From NCBI GenBank assembly GCA_031547305.1, contig JAVBSC010000081.1:1-46856 (forward strand): DNA of 46,856 nucleotides, read 5' to 3'. The position numbers and the translations under genes were made by a program. The DNA is from JAVBSC01 sp031547305 (GTDB taxonomy: Bacteria; Desulfobacterota; Desulfovibrionia; Desulfovibrionales; Desulfovibrionaceae). Below are positions 7,392-15,995 of the stretch, piece after piece. Numbering within the stretch: the first letter of the stretch is position 1; each line of letters opens with the position of its first letter. Below the pieces are notes generated by a model, which worked only from the letters and a program-made list of their open reading frames with translations, was not told the origin of the DNA and ran no database searches.

Positions 7392-8543
7392 ATGCGTGCA
7401 AGAATCAAACTGGTCATCGCGGCCGCGGTTATTTTGTCCGCCGCCCTGCTCTGGTGGCGCCACGCCGGGCAGGGTGAAGACAGCCTGGAAGCCTGGGTGG
7501 ACGGCCGCCCCGTAATTGTAAGCGCCAGAGTCTCGGCTTTTGTGGAGGAAGTGCCGGTCCGGGAAGGCAACCAGGTTAAGACCGGGGACTTGTTGTTCCG
7601 TCAGGATGATTCCGCCCTGCGGGTGGCTCTGGCCGAGGAGCGCGGCCGGGCCGCTCAACTGGCCCAGGGCCTGTCCGCCGAATCCCTGGGCGAGGCCGCC
7701 CGGAGCGGCTCCGCCGGCGCGGACGACCTGCCCGCCCAACTGGCCGCCGCCCTGCAGGCGGAAGAAGACTCCAGACGCGCCCTGCAGCAGCTTTCCACCC
7801 AGGAGGCCCAGAGCGCCCTGGCCCTGGCCGGCCTGCGCAACCGGTACACCGGAACAGCGGAGCAGAAAAACCGGCTCAAAAATGCGGAACAGGCGCACAA
7901 AGCCGCTAAAATACGCTCGGAAGCGGCCAGGGAGGACTTTGAGCGGGCGGCCCGGCAGCGAGCCCATCTGGATCGCAAAATCCTGGAGCGTAAAAACGCC
8001 GGGGCCGTGGCGAGCCGGCAAAGCGGCCAGAGCGAAGAAGTCCGGGCCAGGGAATATGAAACCCAGTTGGCCAGGGTGGCCCTGGCGGAAAAAAATCTTT
8101 TGGCCGCTCAGGCCGTAAGCCCGGCTGACGGTTTCGTCACCCGGCTGAACGTAAAGGCCGGAGAACTTCTTGCTTCCGGCGCTCCTGCCCTTGAACTGAC
8201 TCCCACAAACCCGGATCAACTCTGGGTCATGGCTCTTTATTCAAAGGAGCAGGCGCAAAAAATCCTGCTTGGCCAGCCCGGCGAAGTGCTCCTGCCGGAT
8301 CTGGGGAATGAAGCCATGCCGGGGATAGTCATCGGCAAAGGCCTGCCAGGGGATCCGGTAATAACGCCAGACGGAAAAACCATAAAGGACGCCGTGCCCG
8401 TACGCCTGGCCCTGCAGCCGCAGGATGTCCCGCCTCCGGCTCTGAAGCCGGGCCTTACAGCCAAGGTAACCGTATTCGCTAACGCTCCAACCGCCGGCGG
8501 CACGCCGGCGCCGGAACCCGGAGAGCCGGAAAAAACGGAATAA
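7392..8543 (+). CDS. HlyD-family membrane fusion (adaptor) protein
   Basis: Periplasmic adaptor of the HlyD/EmrA class, 383 residues. One N-terminal membrane anchor (~6-22) is followed by a biotinyl-lipoyl half (VSARVSAFVEEVPVREGNQVKTGD), a long Ala/Glu/Arg-rich coiled coil (~residues 70-235), the second lipoyl half (VSPADGFVTRLNVKAGELL) and a beta-barrel domain ending in a Pro/Glu-rich tail. Such proteins link an inner-membrane exporter to an outer-membrane TolC-type channel. No exporter (ABC, MFS or RND) and no TolC gene lie beside it; the only close neighbour is the TPR lipoprotein. The start is the ATG at 7392; the reading frame continues upstream but overlaps the lipoprotein gene. A terminator follows at once. 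Confidence 0.88.
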   Translation: MRARIKLVIAAAVILSAALLWWRHAGQGEDSLEAWVDGRPVIVSARVSAFVEEVPVREGNQVKTGDLLFRQDDSALRVALAEERGRAAQLAQGLSAESLGEAARSGSAGADDLPAQLAAALQAEEDSRRALQQLSTQEAQSALALAGLRNRYTGTAEQKNRLKNAEQAHKAAKIRSEAAREDFERAARQRAHLDRKILERKNAGAVASRQSGQSEEVRAREYETQLARVALAEKNLLAAQAVSPADGFVTRLNVKAGELLASGAPALELTPTNPDQLWVMALYSKEQAQKILLGQPGEVLLPDLGNEAMPGIVIGKGLPGDPVITPDGKTIKDAVPVRLALQPQDVPPPALKPGLTAKVTVFANAPTAGGTPAPEPGEPEKTE

Positions 8544-8554
8544 GCGCCACACCG

Positions 8555-8578
8555 GCCGGGCTCAGCCCGGCTTTTTTA
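8555..8578 (+). terminator. Intrinsic terminator after the HlyD-type gene
   Basis: GCCGGGCT and AGCCCGGC form an 8-bp stem with a one-base loop region, followed by seven T (CTTTTTTA). Confidence 0.85.
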
Positions 8579-8669
8579 TTTCCAATAATTACCTTGTGGG
8601 AATTTTTTATCAGACTATACTGGGAGACTCCTTTTTATTATTGAGCGCGAGAACGCGCTGGAGCGCACA

Positions 8670-10673
8670 GTGAAAGACGATGACGCCAACATAAGCAAAA
8701 AAGTCAAGGAAACCATTATCGGCAAAGAGCTGGATCTTGGGGACCGCTCCATTTTCCATCGTCTTTCGCTGATCGCCTTTTTCGCCTGGGTTGGCCTGGG
8801 CGCGGATGGTTTGTCCTCCTCCTGCTACGGCCCGTCGGAAGCCTTCCTGATTCTGGGGGAACACCGGTTTCTGGCGGTGATCGTGGCCATGGCCACAGCC
8901 GTGACCATTTTCATAATCAGCGCATCCTATTCCCAGATCATTGAACTGTTCCCGCACGGCGGGGGCGGGTATTTTGTGGCTTCACGGCTGCTTTCCCCAT
9001 CCCTGGGCATGCTCTCCGGCTGCGCCCTGATGATTGACTATGTTCTGACCATAACCCTGTCCATAGCCAGCGGGGCGGACGCCATCTTCAGCATGCTCCC
9101 CCCGGCCTGGCAGGACTTTAAGCTGCCCACGGCCGTGGCGGGGGTCTTACTGCTCACTCTGCTGAACCTGCGCGGGGTAAAGGAATCCGTGGTCGCCCTG
9201 GTGCCGGTTTTCATGGTTTTCGTGGCCACTCACGCCTTTGCCATTCTGTACGCCCTGATTTCACACGCCCTGGAAGCGCCGGCCGCGGCCGAACGCCTGA
9301 GTGCGGAAGTTTCCGCCACGCACGCCGAACTGGGGATGGCCGGCATGCTTCTTCTGCTTGTGCGGGCCTACAGCATGGGGGCGGGCACCTATACCGGGCT
9401 GGAGGCCGTGAGCAACGGCCTGCCCATGCTGCGCGAACCCCGGGTACGCACCGGCAAACGCACCATGCTGTATATGGCCGTGTCCCTGGCCGTGACCGTG
9501 GTGGGCCTGATGCTGGCCTACGTGCTGTACCAGGTTACATTCGAGCCGGGCAAAACCCTGAACGCCGTGCTTTTTAGCCGACTCAGCGCGGACTGGCCGG
9601 CCGGGGTTTCCCACGTCTTCATCCTGCTGGCTCTTGCTTCCGAGGCTCTGCTCCTGTTTGTGGCCGCCCAGACCGGTTTTCTGGACGGCCCCAGGGTTAT
9701 GGCCAACATGGCCCTGGACCGCTGGCTGCCCACGCGCTTCAGCCTGCTTTCAGACCGCCTGGTCACTCAGAACGGCATTTTGCTTTTCGGCGGAGCTTCC
9801 CTGCTGGTCATGCTTGTTTCCCACGGCAATGTCAGCCACCTTATCGTATTGTATTCCATAAACGTGTTCCTGACCTTCGTGCTCTCCCAGTCCGGCATGG
9901 TGCGGCACTGGTGGAAAGCGCGCGGCCTGGAGCGCAACTGGCGGAAAGGCCTGTTGCTGAACGGCCTGGGCCTTGCCCTGACCGGCTTTATCCTGATTTC
10001 CGTGGTGGTGGTGAAGTTTAAGGAGGGCGGCTGGATCACCCTGGTGGTCACCGGCTTGCTCACAGCCTGCGCCTGGGGCGTCAGAAGGCATTATCTGTCG
10101 GTAAAAGACATGGTTAAGGCCTTTGATTCCCTGGTCGGCCGGGTGGCCGCCTTTGGCCTGCCGGTGGACCAGATCAAGCCCGAGGCAAGCGCCGCGCCAA
10201 ACCACAGCGAACGTACGGCCGTGGTGCTGGTAAACGGCTACAACGGTCTGGGGCTTGCCAGCATTATCAACATCCTGCGCTACCACGGCAACAGTTTTAA
10301 AAATTTCGTCTTTGTCCAGGTGGGCGTTGTGGATGCCGGGGTGTTCAAATCAGCGCGGGACATGGACAACATGAAGGCGCAGCTGGCCGAAAGCACGGAA
10401 AAATACGTGGAACTGATGCACAGGCACGGCTTTCCGGCTGAAGCCCATTGGCGCGTGGGTACGGACGTGGTCCAGGAAGCCATGCAGATTTTGCCGGCCC
10501 TGCACGAAAGTTTTCCCAGATCCGTGGTTTTCGCCGGGCAACTGGCGTTTGAAAAAGAAAACTTCCTGACCCGCCTGTTGCACAACTATCAGGGATTCAG
10601 CCTTCAGCAGCACTGCTTCAGGGAAGGCATCCCCTTCATGATCCTGCCGGCGGATTCTAAAACGGTTCAATAA
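8670..10673 (+). CDS. APC-family amino acid permease with cytosolic C-terminal domain
   Basis: A 667-residue inner-membrane transporter of the amino acid-polyamine-organocation superfamily. The N-terminal ~480 residues contain about 12 hydrophobic helices, starting with LIAFFAWVGLGADGLSSSCY, a motif typical of this subgroup, and FPHGGGGYFVASRLLSP in the second helix region. The last ~150 residues are soluble and look like a Rossmann or UspA-like fold (RTAVVLVNGYNGLGLASI, FVFVQVGVVDAG, PRSVVFAGQ). The substrate cannot be deduced. The start is GTG with GGAG six bases upstream. The 3' end overlaps the 3' end of miaB by 17 bases on the opposite strand. Confidence 0.85.
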   Translation: MKDDDANISKKVKETIIGKELDLGDRSIFHRLSLIAFFAWVGLGADGLSSSCYGPSEAFLILGEHRFLAVIVAMATAVTIFIISASYSQIIELFPHGGGGYFVASRLLSPSLGMLSGCALMIDYVLTITLSIASGADAIFSMLPPAWQDFKLPTAVAGVLLLTLLNLRGVKESVVALVPVFMVFVATHAFAILYALISHALEAPAAAERLSAEVSATHAELGMAGMLLLLVRAYSMGAGTYTGLEAVSNGLPMLREPRVRTGKRTMLYMAVSLAVTVVGLMLAYVLYQVTFEPGKTLNAVLFSRLSADWPAGVSHVFILLALASEALLLFVAAQTGFLDGPRVMANMALDRWLPTRFSLLSDRLVTQNGILLFGGASLLVMLVSHGNVSHLIVLYSINVFLTFVLSQSGMVRHWWKARGLERNWRKGLLLNGLGLALTGFILISVVVVKFKEGGWITLVVTGLLTACAWGVRRHYLSVKDMVKAFDSLVGRVAAFGLPVDQIKPEASAAPNHSERTAVVLVNGYNGLGLASIINILRYHGNSFKNFVFVQVGVVDAGVFKSARDMDNMKAQLAESTEKYVELMHRHGFPAEAHWRVGTDVVQEAMQILPALHESFPRSVVFAGQLAFEKENFLTRLLHNYQGFSLQQHCFREGIPFMILPADSKTVQ

Positions 10674-12000
10674 TCTTCCCTGTCAGCGAGTGTTTGCCGG
10701 AGCTGGTTATTTTGACGGTCAGGAGCTGCCCGGTGTAGTCGGCATCCGGGGTATGGACGTTCAGGGCGAATCCGTAGCTGTCGCGGCCCTGCCAGGTCGC
10801 GCCCTGGCTGGAGGGTTTGCGGCTGGGGCTTTCCAGGAGCACGGCATCTTGCCCGCCGACGCGGGATTTGAGAAAACGTTCCATGCGGGCGTTTTGCCAG
10901 GACTGGAGTTCGGCCAGGCGGGCCAGAGCGGTTTTGCGCTCCACTTTGTCCGGCATAAGGGCGGCCTTTACCCCCGGCCGGTCGGAGTAAACAAAGGAAA
11001 AGCTGGCCGCAAAGTCCGCCTCGCGCATAGCCCGCATGGTCTGGGCGAAGTCTTCGTCCGTTTCGCCTGGAAATCCCACGATGATGTCCGTGGACAGGGC
11101 TATTTCCGGACGGGCTTTCTTCAGGCGCTCCACTATATCCAGGTAGCGCGCCAAATCATAGCGGCGGTTCATTTTTTTCAGGATGCGGTCCGAACCGGAT
11201 TGCAGGGGCAAGTGCAGACGCGGGCAGAGCTGGGGCAAATCCGCAAAAGCGGCCACGACTTCCGGGGCGATGTCCTTGGGGTGCGGGGTGACGAAGCGCA
11301 GCCGGGCCAGGCCGGGCAGTTCCGCCACCCGGTGCAAAAGCCCGACAAAACCGGTGCCGTCGCCCTGGTCATCCTGGCCGTAGGAGTTCACGTTCTGGCC
11401 CAGCAGGGTAATTTCTTTGGTGCCTCTGGCGATCAGTTCCCGGCACTCCTGAAGAACAGCCGAGGCGGCGCGGGATTTTTGCGGCCCGCGCACATAGGGG
11501 ACTATGCAGTAGGTGCAGTAATTGTCGCAGCCCTGCATGATGCTGACAAAAGCGGCTGGCGGGGCGTTGGCGCCCATGTCCAGGGGACGCTCCGCGTATT
11601 CCTCGCAAAAATCCAGCAGAGAAAGGCGCAGGCGCGGAGCGTCGTGAATGCGGCACAGGGCTTCCGGGGCCATGGCAATGCCGTCGCTGCCAAAGACCAG
11701 GCGCACTTCCGGAAAGCGCCGCATGATCTCCTTGCCGCACTGCTGGGCCACGCAGCCGCCCACCGCGGCCGTGACTTTTTCCCCGCGCTGCGCCGCCAGC
11801 AGCCGGATGCGCCCCAGTTCGCTATAAACTTTGTGTTCCGGCTTGTCGCGCACAGAACAGGTGTTAAGTATATGTATGGCCGCATCCTCGAACGACGCCT
11901 CAAAAAAACCCCTGGAGCGGAGCGCGCGTCTGAGCCAGTCGGAATCATTGGCGTTCATTTGACAGCCAAAGGTGGTTATGTGAAAAGTATTAGGAAGCAT
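10657..12000 (-). CDS. miaB: tRNA-2-methylthio-N6-dimethylallyladenosine synthase
   Basis: Radical-SAM methylthiotransferase that converts i6A37 to ms2i6A37 in tRNAs reading UNN codons. The UPF0004 domain comes first (TFGCQMNANDSD, then NTCSVRDKPEHKVYSELGR and GGCVAQQCG, which give the three Cys of the auxiliary cluster), next the radical-SAM motif CDNYCTYCIVPYVRG (CXXXCXXC), and a C-terminal TRAM domain. The 447-residue length is normal. I place the start at ATG 12000 because the alternative upstream codon is TTG and lacks a ribosome-binding site. The N-terminus MLPNTFHITTFGCQMN fits the family. Confidence 0.96.
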   Translation of the reverse strand: MLPNTFHITTFGCQMNANDSDWLRRALRSRGFFEASFEDAAIHILNTCSVRDKPEHKVYSELGRIRLLAAQRGEKVTAAVGGCVAQQCGKEIMRRFPEVRLVFGSDGIAMAPEALCRIHDAPRLRLSLLDFCEEYAERPLDMGANAPPAAFVSIMQGCDNYCTYCIVPYVRGPQKSRAASAVLQECRELIARGTKEITLLGQNVNSYGQDDQGDGTGFVGLLHRVAELPGLARLRFVTPHPKDIAPEVVAAFADLPQLCPRLHLPLQSGSDRILKKMNRRYDLARYLDIVERLKKARPEIALSTDIIVGFPGETDEDFAQTMRAMREADFAASFSFVYSDRPGVKAALMPDKVERKTALARLAELQSWQNARMERFLKSRVGGQDAVLLESPSRKPSSQGATWQGRDSYGFALNVHTPDADYTGQLLTVKITSSGKHSLTGKIIEPF

Positions 12001-12023
12001 AATCCCACACAAGGAGCTTTGTT

Positions 12024-12230
12024 ATGAAAAAATACCGCGTGCGCGGCATGGCCTCGCCGGACTGCGTCAGAACCGTAACCCAGGAAATAAAAAACGCCTC
12101 CGGAACCGAAGAAGTCCACATCAACCTGGCCACAGGAGAAATAACCTATGGACCAGCCGTATGCATAGACGAAAATATCCTCCGCGAAGCCGTGGAAAAA
12201 TCCGGTTACCAGTTGGAAGAGGAAGAGTAA
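12024..12230 (+). CDS. Small HMA-domain-like protein with degenerate metal motif
   Basis: A 68-residue protein with the length and pattern of CopZ-type heavy-metal-associated domains: YRVRGMASPDCVRTVTQEI aligns with the beta1-loop-alpha1 of HMA proteins, and VHINLATGEITY and LREAVEKSGYQL with the later strands and second helix. In the usual GMXCXXC loop the first Cys is Ser here (MASPDC), so only the second Cys remains and metal binding by the normal two-Cys site is doubtful. AAGGAG lies eight bases before the ATG. It is divergent from miaB with only 23 bases between starts. It might bind haem or another ligand, or act in protein contacts. Confidence 0.75.
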   Translation: MKKYRVRGMASPDCVRTVTQEIKNASGTEEVHINLATGEITYGPAVCIDENILREAVEKSGYQLEEEE

Positions 12231-12235
12231 ATACT

Positions 12236-12410
12236 TTGGGGAGGCTCCGCCCCCCCCCAAATACCTCCGCCAGGGGACGTAGCCCCCGGGCCCGCAACTA
12301 CCGCCGCCGAAATTCCGTAAAGCGGAATTCCGGCGGCGTAAATGGATTCCAAGGGGCAACGGCCCTTTGACAGGGGAGTTTATAGGGCGGAGCCCCTCAA
12401 TATATCACTC
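12236..12410. repeat. Intergenic palindromic repeat, copy B
   Basis: Largest copy of the family seen here. It contains a GGGGAGGCTCCGCCCCCC hairpin, CCCGCAACTACCG, a 16-bp inverted repeat with one mismatch (12302-12317 with 12323-12338, loop TAAAG), then GTAAATG and further G/C-run hairpins (AAGGGGCAACGGCCCTTTG, GGGCGGAGCCCC). The order CCCGCAACTA - palindrome - TAAATG is shared with copy C at 20.7 kb. It fills the gap between the HMA-like gene and lysA, which converge on it. Confidence 0.65.
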
Positions 12411-12414
12411 CATC

Positions 12415-13671
12415 CTATTCGAATTCCAAAGTTTTTAATAAGTCATCCACGGTTTCACGACGGCGGATCAGCTTGGCTTCGCCCTGGGCGGTGATGAGGA
12501 CTTCGGCCGGACGGAGGCGCTGGTTGTAGGTGGAGCTCATGGCAAAGCCGTAGGCGCCGGCGTCCAGGATGCCGAGGATGTCGCCTGTGCGGAGTTCCGG
12601 CAGCATACGGTCTTTGGCCAGGATATCGCCGCTTTCGCAGATGTTGCCCACAACGGTCTGTTCCATGGCGGGGCGGGGGCGGGAGTCGACACCGTAAACT
12701 TCCACGTCGTGGAAGGCGTCGTAAAGCATGGGCCTGGCCAGGACGTTGAAGCCCAGGTCCGTGCCGGCGTAGCGGGTGGGCCCGTTGTTTTTGACGGCCT
12801 GGACCGTGCCGAGCAACAGGCCGCATTCAGCGGTAACGTAGCGACCGGGTTCCAGAAAAAAACGCCCCTGGTAGTTGTGGAGCTGGGTCCAGGCGCTCAG
12901 GCGGCTGTGCAGCCCCTGCCCCAGGGACTTGAGGTCCAGGCGGGGCTGGTTTTCGTATTTGCGGTAGGGAATGCCGAAGCCGCCGCCAAAGTCGATGATC
13001 TGGAGACCGGGAAAACTTTTGGCGGTTTCCAGCAGCCATTCCACGGATTTAAAGAAAGCTTCCGGGTCCATGAACAGAGAGCCGACGTGCTGGTTCAGCC
13101 CGACGAGTTCCAGATTGCAGGCGCTGACGATGCGCCGCATTTCGCTGAAATCTTCAGGATTAACGCCAAACTTGGTGTCTTTGCCCGCAGTGACCACTTT
13201 TTTGTGGTGCCCCGCGCCCACACCGGGGTTCACCCGGACCATGATTTTTTTGCCTGGCAGTATGCGGCCGAAGGTTTCCAACTGGGAGAGCGAATCAACG
13301 CTGAGCAGGAAGCTTTTTTCGTGGGCAAGACGCATTTCGTCAGCCGCGACGTTGTTGCATACATACAAGATCTGTTCACGGGAAAAACCGGCTTTTTCGT
13401 GCATCACCAATTCGCCCGGCGACATGGCGTCCACCATGAGGCCTTCTTCACGCGCGATGCGCAGCAGGGCGGGATTGGCGTTGGCCTTGGCGGAATAAAA
13501 AACCTTGAATCCGGGCAGGGAAGACAAGGCTAGAAGCTCCCGGCAGCGCTGCCGCAGGATGCTTTCATTGTAGACGTAAAGCGGCGTGCCTAAGCGGGCC
13601 GCAAGTTCGACCGGGGAGAAGGTTCCGAAAAACGCATGGGCATCTGTATAGTCAGAGCGTAAACCAGGCAT
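12415..13671 (-). CDS. lysA: Diaminopimelate decarboxylase
   Basis: PLP-dependent fold-III enzyme that decarboxylates meso-diaminopimelate to L-lysine, the last step of lysine synthesis. The PLP lysine lies in FYSAKANANPALL (~residue 60), the glycine-rich phosphate loop in DFGGGFGIPY (~232), and the active-site Cys motif in CESGDILAKD (~345) with GAYGFAMSSTYN near 372. The length of 418 is typical. The ATG follows GAAGGGG. No other lysine gene is next to it. Confidence 0.96.
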   Translation of the reverse strand: MPGLRSDYTDAHAFFGTFSPVELAARLGTPLYVYNESILRQRCRELLALSSLPGFKVFYSAKANANPALLRIAREEGLMVDAMSPGELVMHEKAGFSREQILYVCNNVAADEMRLAHEKSFLLSVDSLSQLETFGRILPGKKIMVRVNPGVGAGHHKKVVTAGKDTKFGVNPEDFSEMRRIVSACNLELVGLNQHVGSLFMDPEAFFKSVEWLLETAKSFPGLQIIDFGGGFGIPYRKYENQPRLDLKSLGQGLHSRLSAWTQLHNYQGRFFLEPGRYVTAECGLLLGTVQAVKNNGPTRYAGTDLGFNVLARPMLYDAFHDVEVYGVDSRPRPAMEQTVVGNICESGDILAKDRMLPELRTGDILGILDAGAYGFAMSSTYNQRLRPAEVLITAQGEAKLIRRRETVDDLLKTLEFE

Positions 13672-14054
13672 AAAATCCCCTTCAGAAATAATATGAGGCT
13701 TTGTGGGCGGCGCACGGGGGCAAACGAGAAAAAAGCATTAAAAAAAAGACTTGCTGCGGTCAAGCAAAGGGTTTTTGACCATAACGCTCCGCAAGCAAAA
13801 GGCTTTTACATATTTAGTGATAATTTTCTCATATTAACTACCTGAAATTTAAAGATTAAACTTCCGAGATTCTTATTGCATATTTTTTTATAACCGGTAC
13901 AGATTAAATTCATACTTGCGGCTTCCGCTCTGCCGGCGTAGCGGGGAGCTTGAAGTCCAATAAAGTATAACTACTGTAATATTAAGGAGATAAACAGCTT
14001 ATTAGCATCGGCAGCGTGCCCTCACCTCCCTTTTAGCCGTGTACAGAGGTTTTT
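13672..14054 (+). promoter_or_regulatory. AT-rich region upstream of ech
   Basis: A 383-base gap between divergent lysA and echA without a credible gene. It is AT-rich at 13.80-13.92 kb, which is where the promoters should lie. I see AAGGAG at 13985 that is followed by no usable start codon, and no clear regulator site. The final AGAGG serves as the echA ribosome-binding site. Confidence 0.35.
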
Positions 14055-15995
14055 ATGCTGGATGTACTTGTAGTCATTTGCGTCATTGTTCCATTTCTGG
14101 CCGCCGCAGCAGTCTGGCTGGACAAAAGCGGCGTGCTCGGCAAACTCCTGGTGCCGGTCACCGGGCTTGTTCTGGCTGTGGCTTCCGTAATTTTGTTCTT
14201 CCAGGGAGACTTTATCCTGAATGCGGATTCCTTCCTGGGAGGCAGGCTGGACAGCCTGATCCTTTTGCTGGATTTTCTGCTGCTTGTGTACCTTGGGTAC
14301 CTGGGGTACTCAAAAAAGAACAATTTCATTACGGTCATGGCCGGCCTGCAATTCGCGGGCATGGCCGTACTGGAAATCATGGCCCCGGCCGCCGGCCCCA
14401 ACACGCCGGGCTTCTACGCGGACAGTCTGTCCCTGACCATGGTGCTGATCATTTCCATTGTCGGCTCAATCATCTGTTATTACGGGCTTGGCTACATGGA
14501 GGAACACGAGCGGCACCTGCACCTGGAAACAACCCGCAAGCCACGCTTCTTCTTTTTTATGCTGGCCTTCCTGGGCGCCATGAACGGCCTGGTTCTGTCC
14601 AACAACATGGCCTGGCTGTATTTTTTCTGGGAAGTGACCACCCTGTGCTCTTACATGCTCATCCGGCATGACGCCACGGAAGTCTCGGAAAAAAACGCCT
14701 CCACCGCCCTGTGGATGAACATGCTCGGCGGCGTGGGCTTTGTGCTGGGCCTCTTGATGCTGCAAAAGGGCATGAGCCAGCTTTCTCTTACCGCGCTGCT
14801 TAATTCCGGCGCGGGCGGCCGCATGGTCGTTCTGCCGCTGGTGGCTCTGTGCTTTGCCGGGTTCACCAAGGCGGCCCAGGCGCCCTTCCAGAGCTGGCTC
14901 ACCGGGGCCATGGTCGCCCCCACGCCGGTTTCCGCCCTGCTGCACTCCTCCACCATGGTCAAAGCCGGGGTGTACCTGATTCTGCGCATCAGCCCGGCTT
15001 TTGCGGCCAATAATCTATCCGCCCTGGTGGCCCTGTTCGGAGCCCTGACCTTTGTATCCATGGCCGGTCTGGCCGTTGGGCAGAGCAACGGCAAAAAAAT
15101 CCTGGCCTATTCCACCATTTCCAACCTGGGCCTGATTGTGGCCTGCGCGGGCATAAACACTCCGGCCTCCATTACCGCGGCCATGCTGCTGATTATTTTC
15201 CACGCCGTATCCAAGAGTCTGCTCTTTATGTGCGTGGGCACCATTGAGCAGAAAATCGGCTCGCGCGACATTGAAGACATGCGCGGGCTGTTCAAGGTTA
15301 TGCCGCGCACCGCGCTGATCACCGCTGTGGGCATCTTCACCATGCTGCTGCCGCCCTTCGGCATGCTGCTGGCCAAGTGGATGGCTGTGGAGTCCGCCCT
15401 GAACGCCACGGCCATGCCGGTCCTGGTGCTCCTCTTGGCCGCCGGCAGCGCCCTGACCGTGCTGTTCTGGGCGCGCTGGGCCGGCTGCCTGCTGTTTTCG
15501 GCCAACCCCAGGCTGGAAGTCGGAAAGGAAGAACAGGACGCTTATATCCGAAGGCCGCTAGCGGTTATGGCCGCGGCTTCGGTTCTGCTTTCTCTGCTCG
15601 CCCCGCTTATGTACATTTATATGATCGAACCGGTGGCGCTCTTCCACAGTTCATCCCCGGATGTGGGATATCAGTTTGCCTGGGGGGCTTTTTACAATCA
15701 TACCGGGGTGTTCGCCATCTATCCCCTGTATCTCCTCCTGGGCCTGGGATTCTTTTTCGCCTGGCGGACGGCTAAAAAATCCGCCGCGTCCGGCGATCCG
15801 GTCCTGCCCTACCTGGGCGGCATCCAGGCGGAAAAAGACGGCCAGGCCGGTTTTATCGGCCCTATGAACGTCTTTGTGGAGCCCACGGCATCCAACTACT
15901 ACCTGGCTTCCTGGTTTGGCGAGGAGAGCCATTCCAAAATCATAAACACAGCGGCCGTTATTCTGCTGGTGATGATGTTCGGAGGTGTGCTGTGA
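14055..15995 (+). CDS. echA: Ech-type hydrogenase, antiporter-like subunit A
   Basis: Large membrane subunit (646 residues) of the energy-converting [NiFe] hydrogenase, homologous to NuoL and Mrp antiporter subunits and thought to carry the ion-pumping path. About 14-16 hydrophobic helices are visible. Conserved marks are the glutamate in the helix with FFWEVTTLCSYMLIRH (~residue 195-210), lysines in FTKAAQAPFQSWLTGAMVAPTPVSALLHSSTMVKAGVYL (~275-310, the classical proton-translocation block) and HAVSKSLLFM (~385). It is the first gene of an operon in the order A-B-C-D-E-F and overlaps echB by 4 bases (GTGA). Confidence 0.93.
   Translation: MLDVLVVICVIVPFLAAAAVWLDKSGVLGKLLVPVTGLVLAVASVILFFQGDFILNADSFLGGRLDSLILLLDFLLLVYLGYLGYSKKNNFITVMAGLQFAGMAVLEIMAPAAGPNTPGFYADSLSLTMVLIISIVGSIICYYGLGYMEEHERHLHLETTRKPRFFFFMLAFLGAMNGLVLSNNMAWLYFFWEVTTLCSYMLIRHDATEVSEKNASTALWMNMLGGVGFVLGLLMLQKGMSQLSLTALLNSGAGGRMVVLPLVALCFAGFTKAAQAPFQSWLTGAMVAPTPVSALLHSSTMVKAGVYLILRISPAFAANNLSALVALFGALTFVSMAGLAVGQSNGKKILAYSTISNLGLIVACAGINTPASITAAMLLIIFHAVSKSLLFMCVGTIEQKIGSRDIEDMRGLFKVMPRTALITAVGIFTMLLPPFGMLLAKWMAVESALNATAMPVLVLLLAAGSALTVLFWARWAGCLLFSANPRLEVGKEEQDAYIRRPLAVMAAASVLLSLLAPLMYIYMIEPVALFHSSSPDVGYQFAWGAFYNHTGVFAIYPLYLLLGLGFFFAWRTAKKSAASGDPVLPYLGGIQAEKDGQAGFIGPMNVFVEPTASNYYLASWFGEESHSKIINTAAVILLVMMFGGVL

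Noticed and set aside
10690..12027. A 445-codon open frame opposite miaB
   Set aside because: Shadow frame; miaB has all radical-SAM and UPF0004 signatures on the other strand.
12236..12410. CRISPR-like array because of repeated hairpins
   Set aside because: The units are unequal in sequence and spacing, with no constant direct repeat or spacers and no cas genes.
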